From: PALSA-911 sp963743035
GTDB taxonomy: Bacteria; Pseudomonadota; Alphaproteobacteria; Acetobacterales; Acetobacteraceae
DNA length: 64,000 nt
NCBI GenBank assembly: GCA_963743035.1
Contig: CAVUOB010000012.1
Span: 135,835-199,834 of the forward strand
Direction: 5' to 3'
A program made the translations under genes and the position numbers. Positions 57,001 to 64,000 of the stretch are shown one piece after another (positions within the stretch are counted from its first letter, which is position 1; the number at the start of each line of letters is the position of its first letter). The notes under the pieces were generated by a model, which worked only from the letters and a program-made list of their open reading frames with translations, had not been told where the DNA came from and did not search any database.

Positions 57001-58336
57001 GATCGGCAGCCGTGGCCGATAGCTTGGCTTTGGCGGCGCGACCGAGGCCATGGCGGCGGACTGCACCAGCTTGGTCGGGTGCGCCTCGGCGCCCGGAATC
57101 CGGATCGATTGAAGCCGGAACTCCTCATAGATCGCATCGCTGAGACCTGCGCCTTCGGGCGGTGTCCAGTCGATGGTCTCATAGACGAGATCGACCGCTT
57201 CCGGGTCCACGACGGACGGCTTGTAAGGCCGCGCCATGGCCCCGCGCGCGAGATAGCCGCGCACCGTCCGCGGTGCGGCGGCAGCCGACATCGGGATGGC
57301 GAGGTTTGTCGCGAGCGGCAGGCGGATCGGAACATGCTCCTGCGATCCAGCCCAGCAAGGTCGCGACGTCGGGCGCCGTGCCCCGCGATTCCGGCAGCGC
57401 CGCCGGGTTCTCGGCGGGCGCCTTGTCGATGACGATCAGCCGCGTGTCGATCGTGGTGCCGTGCTTGGCGTAGACCGCGCCGTCGATCGTGGCCGTGAAC
57501 ACGATGCGGCCGCGCTCTTGCAGCCGGACGAAGGCGTCGCGCCAGGCCGGGGTGTCCGGCCCGAAGCTCGCGCCGGTGATCGCCACGAGCCGCCCGCCGT
57601 CGGCGAGACGCGCGAGCGCCGAAGCGATATGGCGAAAAGCGGTGTCGGCCATGCGGCCGGCGACGTTCGCCATCGCCGAGAACGGTGGGTTCATCAACAC
57701 GACGCTCGGGACCGCGCTGGGATCGAGGTGATCGTCGATCTGGGCGGCATCGAAGCGTGCGACGGAGACGGCCGGAAAGAGGGAGGTGAGCAGCGCCGAC
57801 CGGGTCTCGGCCAGCTCGTTCAGCACGAGCGCGCCGCCGGCGATCTCGGCCAGGATGGCGAGGAGGCCGGTTCCGGCCGAAGGCTCCAGCACACGGTCCG
57901 CGGGCCCGATGGCGGCGGCGGTCAGAGCCACGAAGCCGAGCGGGGTTGGCGTGGAAAATTGCTGGAAGGCCTCGCTCTCGGCGGAGCGGCGGGTGTGGGT
58001 CGGGAGAAGGCCGGCGATCTTGGTCAAGGCGGAAAGCCGGGAAGCCGGAGAGTCGGCTTTGCGGAACAGCGCCTTTCCGTATTTGCGGAGGAAGAGGACG
58101 GTCGCGGCCTCGCAGGCGTCATAGGCCGTCTTCCAGTCCCAGGCGCCGGAGGCGTCGGAAGCGCCGAAAGCCGCTTCCATGGCGGCGCGCAGGATCGCGG
58201 CGTCGACGCGCTGGCCGCGCTCGAGATGTGGGAGGAGATGCTGGGCGGCGGCGATGATATCGCCGGCGACGTCAGGACGATGGACAGGCGACGGCTGCGC
58301 GGCCTGGTCGGCCGCGATTGGAGAAAGGTCGTTCAT
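54001..58336 (-). CDS. Methyltransferase fused to a strawberry-notch-type helicase, one-base frameshift
   Basis: The N-terminal about 350 residues form a class I methyltransferase: QQFSTPTPLGFVALTAAA, SAM motif VLEPSAGTGLLAILAEIAGG, and catalytic NPPF. The second frame has the strawberry-notch helicase: Walker A GDGTGAGKGRQSAG, DESH box IIFDESHAMQN, motif VSATG, and GLGRTNRTNQAQPPLF. Removing one base near 57339 joins LLGWIAGEHVPIRLPLATNL into one 1444-residue protein, the usual length. Such fusions are common on plasmids and ICEs, probably in defence or anti-restriction; the substrate is unknown. Confidence 0.88.
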
Positions 58337-58440
58337 GAAGGGAGCCTCGGGAGAGCGGGAATTGGGCGAGCCGGGCGGCGCTCTCTCTCGGACCGCACCG
58401 GCTCAAACCCGTTCCGGCCGCCCTCTTCCTCTCATCCCGC
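58337..58440 (-). promoter_or_regulatory. Leader/promoter motif of the methyltransferase-helicase gene
   Basis: Two blocks occur upstream of this gene and upstream of parB: GCCCTCTTCCTCTC (58420-58433) and CTCTCTCTCG (58381-58390), plus-strand wording. The distance from one to the other is 39 bp in both places (63986 and 63947 before parB). Probably a shared promoter or a binding site for a common regulator. Confidence 0.55.
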
Positions 58441-58743
58441 CGCCGCCTTCACGGCGCGCCACCAAGCGATCCGCACGTCGCGGGTCGCGTTCGCCAACCG
58501 ACGCAGGAGGTCGCCGTGGCAGGGAAGCGGCGCACAGAAGCAGACGAGGTCGCGGCCGCGCAGCTCATCGAGCGCGCGCAGCAGATTGTGCTGATCCGCC
58601 AGCCAGCCTTCATGCTTCGCGATGACGGCGGTCCGATCGCCGTCAGGGCCGATCCGGAACGGATTGCCCCATTTGCTGCCGCGGCCGATATAGACGGCGC
58701 CGGCTGGGACGCCATTCACTCGCTTGTTGAGAACCTTGCACAT
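58432..58743 (-). CDS. DUF4326 protein
   Basis: The protein has 103 residues from MCKVLNKRVNGVPAGAVYIG. I chose this start because GGAGG stands 8 bases before it; the frame continues upstream to 58806 without support. The DUF4326 pattern is VYIGRGSKWGNPFRIG, DLVCFCAPLPCHGDLL. The family is found on phages and plasmids; the Cys/His pattern suggests a metal site. Function unknown. Confidence 0.85.
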   Translation of the reverse strand: MCKVLNKRVNGVPAGAVYIGRGSKWGNPFRIGPDGDRTAVIAKHEGWLADQHNLLRALDELRGRDLVCFCAPLPCHGDLLRRLANATRDVRIAWWRAVKAAAG

Positions 58744-58919
58744 CTGCGCCGCCTCCGATCCGTTGGGCGGTTTCGGCCACGGACGGCGTGAAGCGGCGAC
58801 GGTCACGCGCCTTGCGCGGAAACGGCCTGCCCGTTGACCGGCGTCGCGCGTCGTCCAGGCAAGACAAGCCCGGCGATCGGGAGCGGCGCCGCAGGGTTCT
58901 GAAAGCGAGGTGTTGGCCG

Positions 58920-59564
58920 TCAGCCGAACCGGCGGCCTGCAGCGGTGAAGGTATATGCGTTGGCGGTGATGGCGTCGTCGACGACGTCGGCCGAGGTCAG
59001 ATAGTCATATTCGCGTTCGAGCTGGCGATAGAGCCAGCGTGCGAGATCGCGCAGCGCCTCGGTGACGGTCTCTTCGCCATCGGCCGTCATGTCCTGGCCG
59101 GTGGGGCTGTCGCGCTCGACCGAGATCGCCATGCAGTATTCGTGGTAGTAGCGATCGCGGTGGGTCACGGTGGCGCGGAGTTGATAGAAGTTCCGGCGCT
59201 GGATCGCCTGCAAGGCATCGGCGATGCGGTGAAGCTCGCCATCTTTCGGCGCATGGTCGCGGATCTTCCGAGGCGCGTCCTTCACGTAGCCGTAGCGCCC
59301 TTCGAAACAGGCGCCGTCGCCCTGGCTCCAGAACCCGGAAAACCAGATGCAGGGCTTCTGCCGTGTGCCGCCGCCGTAAAGGCGAACCGGCACGGTCTTG
59401 AGATCGACGCCGATGATCACGCAGATGCGCTCGAAGTCGCCATAGACGAACTCGAACCAGTCATGGTCGAAGCCGGTCTGGCGATACCAGGCACGGGCCT
59501 TCTCCTTGGCCGCGTCGGAGAGTTCGTCGAGGCGATAGACCGTGGTTTCGATGATCTCAGGCAT
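58920..59564 (-). CDS. Conserved mobile-element protein
   Basis: The protein has 214 residues from MPEIIETTVYRLDELSDAAK. The pattern ARAWYRQTGFDHDWFEFVYG, and IWFSGFWSQGDGACFEGRYG, occurs in proteins from phages and plasmids that are sometimes labelled antitoxin of a toxin-antitoxin system. That label is unproven. GGAAGGAG lies 9 bases before the chosen ATG. It overlaps the next gene's 3' end by 8 bp. Confidence 0.7.
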   Translation of the reverse strand: MPEIIETTVYRLDELSDAAKEKARAWYRQTGFDHDWFEFVYGDFERICVIIGVDLKTVPVRLYGGGTRQKPCIWFSGFWSQGDGACFEGRYGYVKDAPRKIRDHAPKDGELHRIADALQAIQRRNFYQLRATVTHRDRYYHEYCMAISVERDSPTGQDMTADGEETVTEALRDLARWLYRQLEREYDYLTSADVVDDAITANAYTFTAAGRRFG

Positions 59565-59967
59565 CGGGATCATCTCCTTCCAAGGCGCGGCACAGCCACT
59601 CGTTGGTGCTGGTCCAGCCGACGCTCTTGCGCGCGCCGAGGTCGATCACATGCGCGCCGCCGCCGAAGGCATCGAGGCGCGGCTTCGAGCAGGTGTTGGC
59701 GTATTCGAAGCCCCAAAGGCCTTTGAGATCGAATTCCTCCGCGCAGAGCAGGACAAACTCGATCACCCGCTCAGGGTCTCCCGAACAGTCGTCGTGAATC
59801 CACAGTTCTGATCCGCCTTCCGTCTGGACTGAAAGGTCGAACCCGTCCGAGAGGCGAAGGTCATCTTCGTCCTCGGGCGTGTTGGCGTAGAGGTCGAGTG
59901 CGCGCGCAGCGTTCTCGGGTGTGCCGAGGTCGAGCAGGCATGAAAAGTGGGTGAAGTAGTCGGCCAT
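59557..59967 (-). CDS. Conserved hypothetical plasmid-type protein
   Basis: The protein has 136 residues, acidic (MADYFTHFSCLLDLGTPENA, LWIHDDCSGDPERVIEFVLL, LWGFEYANTCSKPRLDAFGG). No named domain that I recognise. It has its own hairpin-bearing leader (59989-60011) and GGGAGAC before the start. It is part of a row of small genes between parB and the helicase. Confidence 0.7.
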   Translation of the reverse strand: MADYFTHFSCLLDLGTPENAARALDLYANTPEDEDDLRLSDGFDLSVQTEGGSELWIHDDCSGDPERVIEFVLLCAEEFDLKGLWGFEYANTCSKPRLDAFGGGAHVIDLGARKSVGWTSTNEWLCRALEGDDPDA

Positions 59968-59988
59968 GTCAGTCTCCCTAAAATGCGA

Positions 59989-60011
59989 AAGCCCGGCGCG
60001 GGGCCGGGCTT
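59989..60011 (-). promoter_or_regulatory. Leader hairpin A (one of three)
   Basis: AAGCCCGGC (59989-59997) pairs with GCCGGGCTT (60003-60011). On the minus strand it is followed by TTTCGCATTTT and a GGGAGAC ribosome site before the ATG at 59967. The same arrangement precedes the genes starting at 60722 and 61679. It may end the upstream transcript or shield the message. Confidence 0.55.
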
Positions 60012-60036
60012 CGGGTGGGTTCGGATGTGGTTGGGA

Positions 60037-60309
60037 TCAGCTGGCGGGCGGACCGTGGATGCGGTCGTCGTCGAACGCGACATCCTCGATGACGGGCTCA
60101 TGGCCGTCCGGCGCGGTCCGGTCGATGTAGGCGATGACGCCTTCCCGTCGCTCGTCGGTGTCGATGTGTTCCGGGAACGCCGTCGATTCCATTGCGGCGG
60201 TCGCGGCTACTTTTGCCTTCTCGACCGCTTCCGCGTCAGACGCAGCCTCGATGGTCACGCTGTCGAAGGCGCGCAGCCAGAAGGCAATCTTGACGACATA
60301 TTCGGTCAT
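60037..60309 (-). CDS. Small conserved protein with DUF-type strand-helix fold
   Basis: The protein has 90 residues from MTEYVVKIAFWLRAFDSVTI, then EAASDAEAVEKAKVAATAAM. The beta-strand then alpha-helix pattern is typical of small plasmid proteins in this neighbourhood. The ATG overlaps the stop of the next gene (ATGA). Function unknown. Confidence 0.65.
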   Translation of the reverse strand: MTEYVVKIAFWLRAFDSVTIEAASDAEAVEKAKVAATAAMESTAFPEHIDTDERREGVIAYIDRTAPDGHEPVIEDVAFDDDRIHGPPAS

Positions 60310-60722
60310 AACGCGCCTCCTTCGTCGTCTGGATCGCGTGCGCCTGCGAGGATCGCCTCGGCCTTCGTGATCGCGGCGTGGCACCGCTGTCGCCAGAACG
60401 GCTCGTCAGCCAGGCCGCCATCGGGCGGGAGCGCGAAGACCTTGAGCAGTCCGAGCAGAACCTCGAAGTGCTCGGCCTTGCGCTGAAGGGACTCGCCGAA
60501 ATGCGATGGGATCGGAAGCGCCGCGACGCTGTAGGGCGTGACGTCGCCCGGCCAGACGCCGGTCACATAGGTCTCGCCCGCGGATTCGCAGTCCTCCTTC
60601 TGCCCCTCCCAGTCATCGTCTTCGATGGCGAGGCGGCAGGCTTCGGCCAGCGTGTCGGCAAGGTAGCTGCGCTGGCGAAAGATCGGAATGCGGTAGGTGG
60701 ATTCGACGGTGAACGTGGTCAT
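60306..60722 (-). CDS. Conserved hypothetical protein
   Basis: The protein has 138 residues (MTTFTVESTYRIPIFRQRSY, EACRLAIEDDDWEGQKEDCE, FEVLLGLLKVFALPPDGG). Soluble, acidic, no family named. Hairpin B and GGAGAC stand before the start. It is coupled to the following 90-residue protein. Confidence 0.65.
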   Translation of the reverse strand: MTTFTVESTYRIPIFRQRSYLADTLAEACRLAIEDDDWEGQKEDCESAGETYVTGVWPGDVTPYSVAALPIPSHFGESLQRKAEHFEVLLGLLKVFALPPDGGLADEPFWRQRCHAAITKAEAILAGARDPDDEGGAL

Positions 60723-60743
60723 GACGGTCTCCAGACATGCGAA

Positions 60744-60762
60744 AGCCCGGCAATGCCGGGCT
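60744..60762 (-). promoter_or_regulatory. Leader hairpin B (one of three)
   Basis: AGCCCGGC (60744-60751) pairs with GCCGGGCT (60755-60762). On the minus strand TTTCGCATGTCTGGAGAC and the ATG at 60722 follow. Closely like hairpins A and C. Confidence 0.55.
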
Positions 60763-60790
60763 CAGGTGAACGGAACGAAGGTGGTTGCCG

Positions 60791-61189
60791 CTAGGGATGC
60801 AGCGGCGGCTTGATCTCGACGGCGTCTGCGTCGGATGCGGCGAAGGGATCGACCAGCTTGTGGATTGGCTGCGCGCGGCCCATCCACGGCTGGGGGCGAA
60901 TGCAGCGCACCCAGTCGGCAAAGCTCGGGATGAAGCCGAGATCTTCGACCACATGCTGCTCGCCGATAAGCCGCACCGGAACGACGCGGCCTATCGAGAT
61001 AGTGATGGTCGCGCCGAAGAAGCGCTCCAGCATGAAGATGCCTTCAGCGTGATGCCGGAGCGCCCGATGCCGGAAGTCGGCGGTGATCGCCTTCGACTCG
61101 TCGAACCATTGGTGCAGCGGCAGATAGTCTTCCGCGACGCCGCCCCATTTTCTCACCGACGAGAGAGCGTGGTGATGGCAGTGTCCCAT
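60791..61189 (-). CDS. DUF6915-like protein
   Basis: The protein has 132 residues: MGHCHHHALSSVRKWGGVAE, DYLPLHQWFDESKAITADFR, RHHAEGIFMLERFFG, IPSFADWVRCIRPQPWMGRA. I recognise this as the DUF6915 type found on plasmids and ICEs. The His-rich start may bind metal. Function unknown. It lies 10 bp after the DUF6878 gene. Confidence 0.7.
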   Translation of the reverse strand: MGHCHHHALSSVRKWGGVAEDYLPLHQWFDESKAITADFRHRALRHHAEGIFMLERFFGATITISIGRVVPVRLIGEQHVVEDLGFIPSFADWVRCIRPQPWMGRAQPIHKLVDPFAASDADAVEIKPPLHP

Positions 61190-61199
61190 GACCGCCTCC

Positions 61200-61679
61200 T
61201 CAGAAGGCGTGGGTGTAGTTTTCGGACGCGGTGTAGCGCTCGTTGTAGTCGAGCGTGATCACCCCATCCGCGACATCGAAGATGACGTCGCCGTAAGCAC
61301 CGTCGCTGTTCTCCCAGCCGCAATGGGTCTTTTCGAGAACGTCGTAGGCCAGGCTCTCGACGACGGCGGCGATACCGGCGGACGAACGCCTTGGTTCGGC
61401 TTGATCCCAGATGGCCTCGTAGAATTCGATGGCTGCGCCAGGCATGGCGACCTGATCGTCTCCAGCCTGAACTTCGACATTCTCGATCTGACCGGAATCG
61501 CCATAGCCGTCGAAGCTGACGACGACACGCGTTACGCCGGCGAGCGCCAGCGCATTGAGCAACGCGCTCTTGTTGAGGGTGAACAGTTCGGCTTCGAGCT
61601 TGGCTTGGGCGACCGCCTTCATCTCCCAGTCGGAGAGCGGCGCAACGGGCTCGGGGATAGTAGCGGGTGTGTCGGTCAT
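61200..61679 (-). CDS. DUF6878-like protein
   Basis: The protein has 159 residues (DWEMKAVAQAKLEAELFTLN, VTRVVVSFDGYGDSGQIENV, NERYTASENYTHAF), which matches DUF6878. Role unknown. AGGAGAC precedes the start, behind hairpin C. It is likely co-transcribed with the DUF6915 gene. Confidence 0.72.
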   Translation of the reverse strand: MTDTPATIPEPVAPLSDWEMKAVAQAKLEAELFTLNKSALLNALALAGVTRVVVSFDGYGDSGQIENVEVQAGDDQVAMPGAAIEFYEAIWDQAEPRRSSAGIAAVVESLAYDVLEKTHCGWENSDGAYGDVIFDVADGVITLDYNERYTASENYTHAF

Positions 61680-61701
61680 GAGGGTCTCCTGAAACGAAAA
61701 T

Positions 61702-61721
61702 GCCCGGCACGATGGCCGGGC
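61702..61721 (-). promoter_or_regulatory. Leader hairpin C (one of three)
   Basis: GCCCGGC (61702-61708) pairs with GCCGGGC (61715-61721). On the minus strand it is followed by ATTTTCGTTTCAGGAGAC and the ATG at 61679. It also follows the parB gene, so it may terminate or process that message. Confidence 0.55.
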
Positions 61722-61782
61722 GGTCGGGTCGGCTGAAAAGGGGAAAGGGGCGCGGGACGGCCGAAGCCGCCCCGCGCGCGAG

Positions 61783-63915
61783 CTATTCGGCCGCGATCAT
61801 CTGCGGCACGTCGGCTTCCGCTTCCTCGTCGTCGCCGGCGAGGAATTCCGGCAGCGCTTCGCCGTCGTCATCGGCTTCGGTGGCTTCGACTGGCGCGTCG
61901 TCCACGGCGGCGATCCGCAGCGGCTCCGGCAGCCAGCCCGTATCGGCCAGGAGCCGTTCGGCCTCCTTGGCCATGTCGCCCTTCTTCAAGTGGTCGATGA
62001 GTTGAGCCGCCCGCTCGCCGGCGCCTTCCTGCACCGCCTCGAGGATGCGGCGCTTCGGCACCCGGCCGAGATAGTTCTCGACGGTCGGACGCCAGCCGGC
62101 CTGCACCATGTCGAGATCGACGGCCTGGGCTAGGCGATCGGCCTCGGCGATGCGCTGCTCGACCGTGTGGCACGAGACGCCCGCGCCGTAGCGGTCGCCC
62201 TTCTCGTAGAGCGCATTGACGCCGAAGGAGGCGCAATGGGCGAAGAGCGTTGCCTGCTCCTCGCCGGTGAGGGTGGTGAGCCAGTCCCAGAGATCGGCCT
62301 TGTCCTTGGGCAGCCGCTCTTCCCAAGCCTTGTGGCGCGCATCGATCGCCTTGGCTGCGGGCGTGTCCTTCAGCCCCTGGGCCTGCACCGGGAAGCTGGC
62401 GCTGCGCACCGACACCTCCATCGCCGTCCCGTAGGAGAAGTAACGGGAGAAGACGTCGAGGCAGAACTTGTGCAGAACGGCCTGGAACGCGACGGCAGGC
62501 GTGGTCGCAAGCTTGTCGCGCAGCGCCAGCGTCCGCTCTGCGGTCAGCTCTGTCACGAGGCGATCCGGGAGCGGCTTCAGGTCCTCGTCGTCCTCATCCT
62601 CCGGTCCGGCGACCTGCCCGCCGATGGTGATGACGGCGCGCTGAACCACGGGCGCGCCCGGTTCGATGTGGTCCGCTCCAGCCGTCGCGGGATCGGTCTC
62701 GCCGTCCTGCTCCGGCTCGTCCACGGGCGCCTCGTCCTGCGGCCGGACGTAGCCGCGATCGACCGATAGAGCGCCTTCGGCATCGATGCTGACGAAGACG
62801 CCAGCGCGGGCAATGTCGGCCGGATCATAAGTGACGGGCCGATCGTCGAAGGCGGCGAGCGCCGCCTCGATCTCGCCGAGGCGTTCGTCCACTTCGTCCG
62901 GCAGCTCGTCGGCGCCGTCATTCTCCTCCTCCAGTTTAACGTATTCGGCCTTCAGCGCGTCGATCGTCGCCTGCTCCTCGCTGGTGAGATCGGTGGCGAC
63001 GCCCTCCAGTTCGCGCAGGCCGTGGGTGTGGCCGTAGGGGAAGTCGATGGCGACCTCGATCCACTTCCACCCCTCGGCAGCGACCGTCTCCGCCTCGGCC
63101 TTCAGTTTCTCGGCGACCATGCCGTCGAGCAGCGCGATGTCTTCGAGCCAGCCCCCATCGTCGGACTGGAACAGGTCGCGCAGCACCACGCCGCCGGCCG
63201 CCTCATAGGCGTCGAGGCCGACGAACACCGCACGCCGGTCGGAGGCGCGCACCGTCTTCTCCGTCAGCATGCGGCGGATCTGATAGGGCTCCTTCTGCCA
63301 GGAGCCGGAAATCGCCTGCCAGACCTGCTCCTGCCGGGCATGGTCGGTGGTGACGGTGAACGCCATGAGCTGATCGAGCGACATGCCGTCCTCGGCATAG
63401 ATGTCGAGCAGGGCCGGCGCGACCGACGCGAGGCGCAGGCGCTGCTTCACGACGTTCACACCGACGAAGAAGGCGGCGGCGATGTCCTCTTCGGATCGCC
63501 CCTTCTCGCGCAGGGCCTGGAAGGCGCGGAACTGGTCGAGCGGATGCAGCGGCGCACGCTGGATGTTCTCGGCCAGGGAGTCATCCTCGCCGAGGATGTC
63601 GGTGCCGGGATCGCGGACCACGCACGGAACCGGCGCGGTCTTCGCCAGGCGCTTCTGCTTCACCAGGAGCTCGAGCGCGCGGTAACGCCGGCCGCCAGCC
63701 GGGATCTCGAACATGCCGGTCTCGGCGCCCTCGGCGTCGAGGACCGGACGGACGTTCAGGCCCTGGAGCAGCGTGCGCCGGGCGATGTCCTCGGCCAGCT
63801 CCTCGATCGAGACGCCGGCCTTCACACGCCGGACATTGGACTGGCTGAGCACCAGCTTGTTGAAGGGAATGTCGCGCGAGGACGACAGGGTGATCTTCTG
63901 AACTGCAGTAGCCAT
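61783..63915 (-). CDS. Large ParB/RepB-family protein
   Basis: The protein has 710 residues from MATAVQKITLSSSRDIPFNK. The N-terminal ParB nuclease-like domain is clear (LVLSQSNVRRVKAGVSIEEL, GMFEIPAGGRRYRALELL, LAENIQRAPLHPLDQFRAF), then a helix-turn-helix (SEEDIAAAFFVGVNVVKQRL). The following about 500 residues contain acidic linkers and a helical C-terminus. It is twice the size of chromosomal ParB, as usual for the plasmid/ICE form. Partition or plasmid gene regulation is possible. Its leader carries the shared motif also seen at 58.4 kb. Confidence 0.88.
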   Translation of the reverse strand: MATAVQKITLSSSRDIPFNKLVLSQSNVRRVKAGVSIEELAEDIARRTLLQGLNVRPVLDAEGAETGMFEIPAGGRRYRALELLVKQKRLAKTAPVPCVVRDPGTDILGEDDSLAENIQRAPLHPLDQFRAFQALREKGRSEEDIAAAFFVGVNVVKQRLRLASVAPALLDIYAEDGMSLDQLMAFTVTTDHARQEQVWQAISGSWQKEPYQIRRMLTEKTVRASDRRAVFVGLDAYEAAGGVVLRDLFQSDDGGWLEDIALLDGMVAEKLKAEAETVAAEGWKWIEVAIDFPYGHTHGLRELEGVATDLTSEEQATIDALKAEYVKLEEENDGADELPDEVDERLGEIEAALAAFDDRPVTYDPADIARAGVFVSIDAEGALSVDRGYVRPQDEAPVDEPEQDGETDPATAGADHIEPGAPVVQRAVITIGGQVAGPEDEDDEDLKPLPDRLVTELTAERTLALRDKLATTPAVAFQAVLHKFCLDVFSRYFSYGTAMEVSVRSASFPVQAQGLKDTPAAKAIDARHKAWEERLPKDKADLWDWLTTLTGEEQATLFAHCASFGVNALYEKGDRYGAGVSCHTVEQRIAEADRLAQAVDLDMVQAGWRPTVENYLGRVPKRRILEAVQEGAGERAAQLIDHLKKGDMAKEAERLLADTGWLPEPLRIAAVDDAPVEATEADDDGEALPEFLAGDDEEAEADVPQMIAAE

Positions 63916-64000
63916 GGGGTAGTCTCCGCGGCGGGCGGCCAAGAGACTCTCTCTCGACCTCCAACCCGCCACGAAAACCGGCGCAGCCCTCTTCCTCTCG
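63916..64000 (-). promoter_or_regulatory. Leader/promoter motif of the parB-like gene
   Basis: CTCTCTCTCG (63947-63956) and GCCCTCTTCCTCTC (63986-63999), plus-strand wording, repeat the two blocks upstream of the methyltransferase-helicase gene with the same 39-bp step. The window ends here, so anything further upstream is not visible. Confidence 0.5.

Overview
The window is GC-rich DNA with long ORFs that favour G or C at third codon positions. Its gene content points to an alphaproteobacterium. The left third (polA, UdgX, a CoxG-like protein, amidohydrolases) would fit Acetobacteraceae or Rhodospirillales, but that is inferred from protein style only.

Layout. 0-2.4 kb: remains of three insertion sequences (IS256, IS5 and IS4 families). 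2.4-17.7 kb: chromosomal-type genes: two amidohydrolases, a DUF1203 protein, a Rieske ferredoxin with a divergent FAD reductase, UdgX, an SDR, a ThDP enzyme, a CoxG-like protein, an MFS exporter, polA with a small zinc-finger gene, and a lipoprotein hydrolase. Two 263-bp copies of a hairpin-rich repeat lie here in inverted orientation (9261-9523 and 13329-13591). 17.77-18.14 kb: a truncated tRNA-Arg gene, then a complete tRNA-Arg(CCG); I take this as the left junction of an integrated element. 18.4-27.5 kb: cargo, with a SOUL protein, a minus-strand operon dabB-dabA-cysD-DUF6671-small ORF (inorganic carbon uptake plus a sulfate-activation subunit), a divergent LysR regulator and a Fic protein with a C-terminal winged helix. 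27.6-42.8 kb: mating genes: lysR, DUF2274, trbI-G-F-L-K-J-E-D-C-B, a ribbon-helix-helix gene, traG, a DUF3363-type relaxase and a candidate oriT. 43-49.3 kb: transglycosylase, DUF736, traF, DUF2840, a ribbon-helix-helix protein, parA, repA with iterons and a DnaA box, an AlpA/RdfS-like excisionase, an FseA-like DUF6499/DUF2285 activator, a small DUF2285 protein, and a divergent XRE regulator with a double operator. 49.4-64 kb: element maintenance genes: DUF736, DUF2493, a toprim protein, a very large methyltransferase plus strawberry-notch helicase, DUF4326, several small conserved proteins and a 710-residue ParB-like protein. The gene order resembles the transfer and control region of rhizobial symbiosis-island ICEs such as ICEMlSymR7A. 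No integrase is present, so the far end lies beyond the window.

How it fits together: the Trb/TraG/relaxase set should move the element. The RepA/ParA and iteron region suggests it can also replicate. The DUF2285/RdfS/XRE block probably controls excision. The main cargo is a DAB-type bicarbonate/CO2 accumulation operon.

Data quality: about 21 conserved genes or gene parts are split by what always looks like one extra base (+1). This occurs in host and element genes alike. I treat these genes as intact genes carrying sequence errors and give each as one joined feature. The only -1 shift, in the IS5 transposase, is probably real programmed frameshifting.
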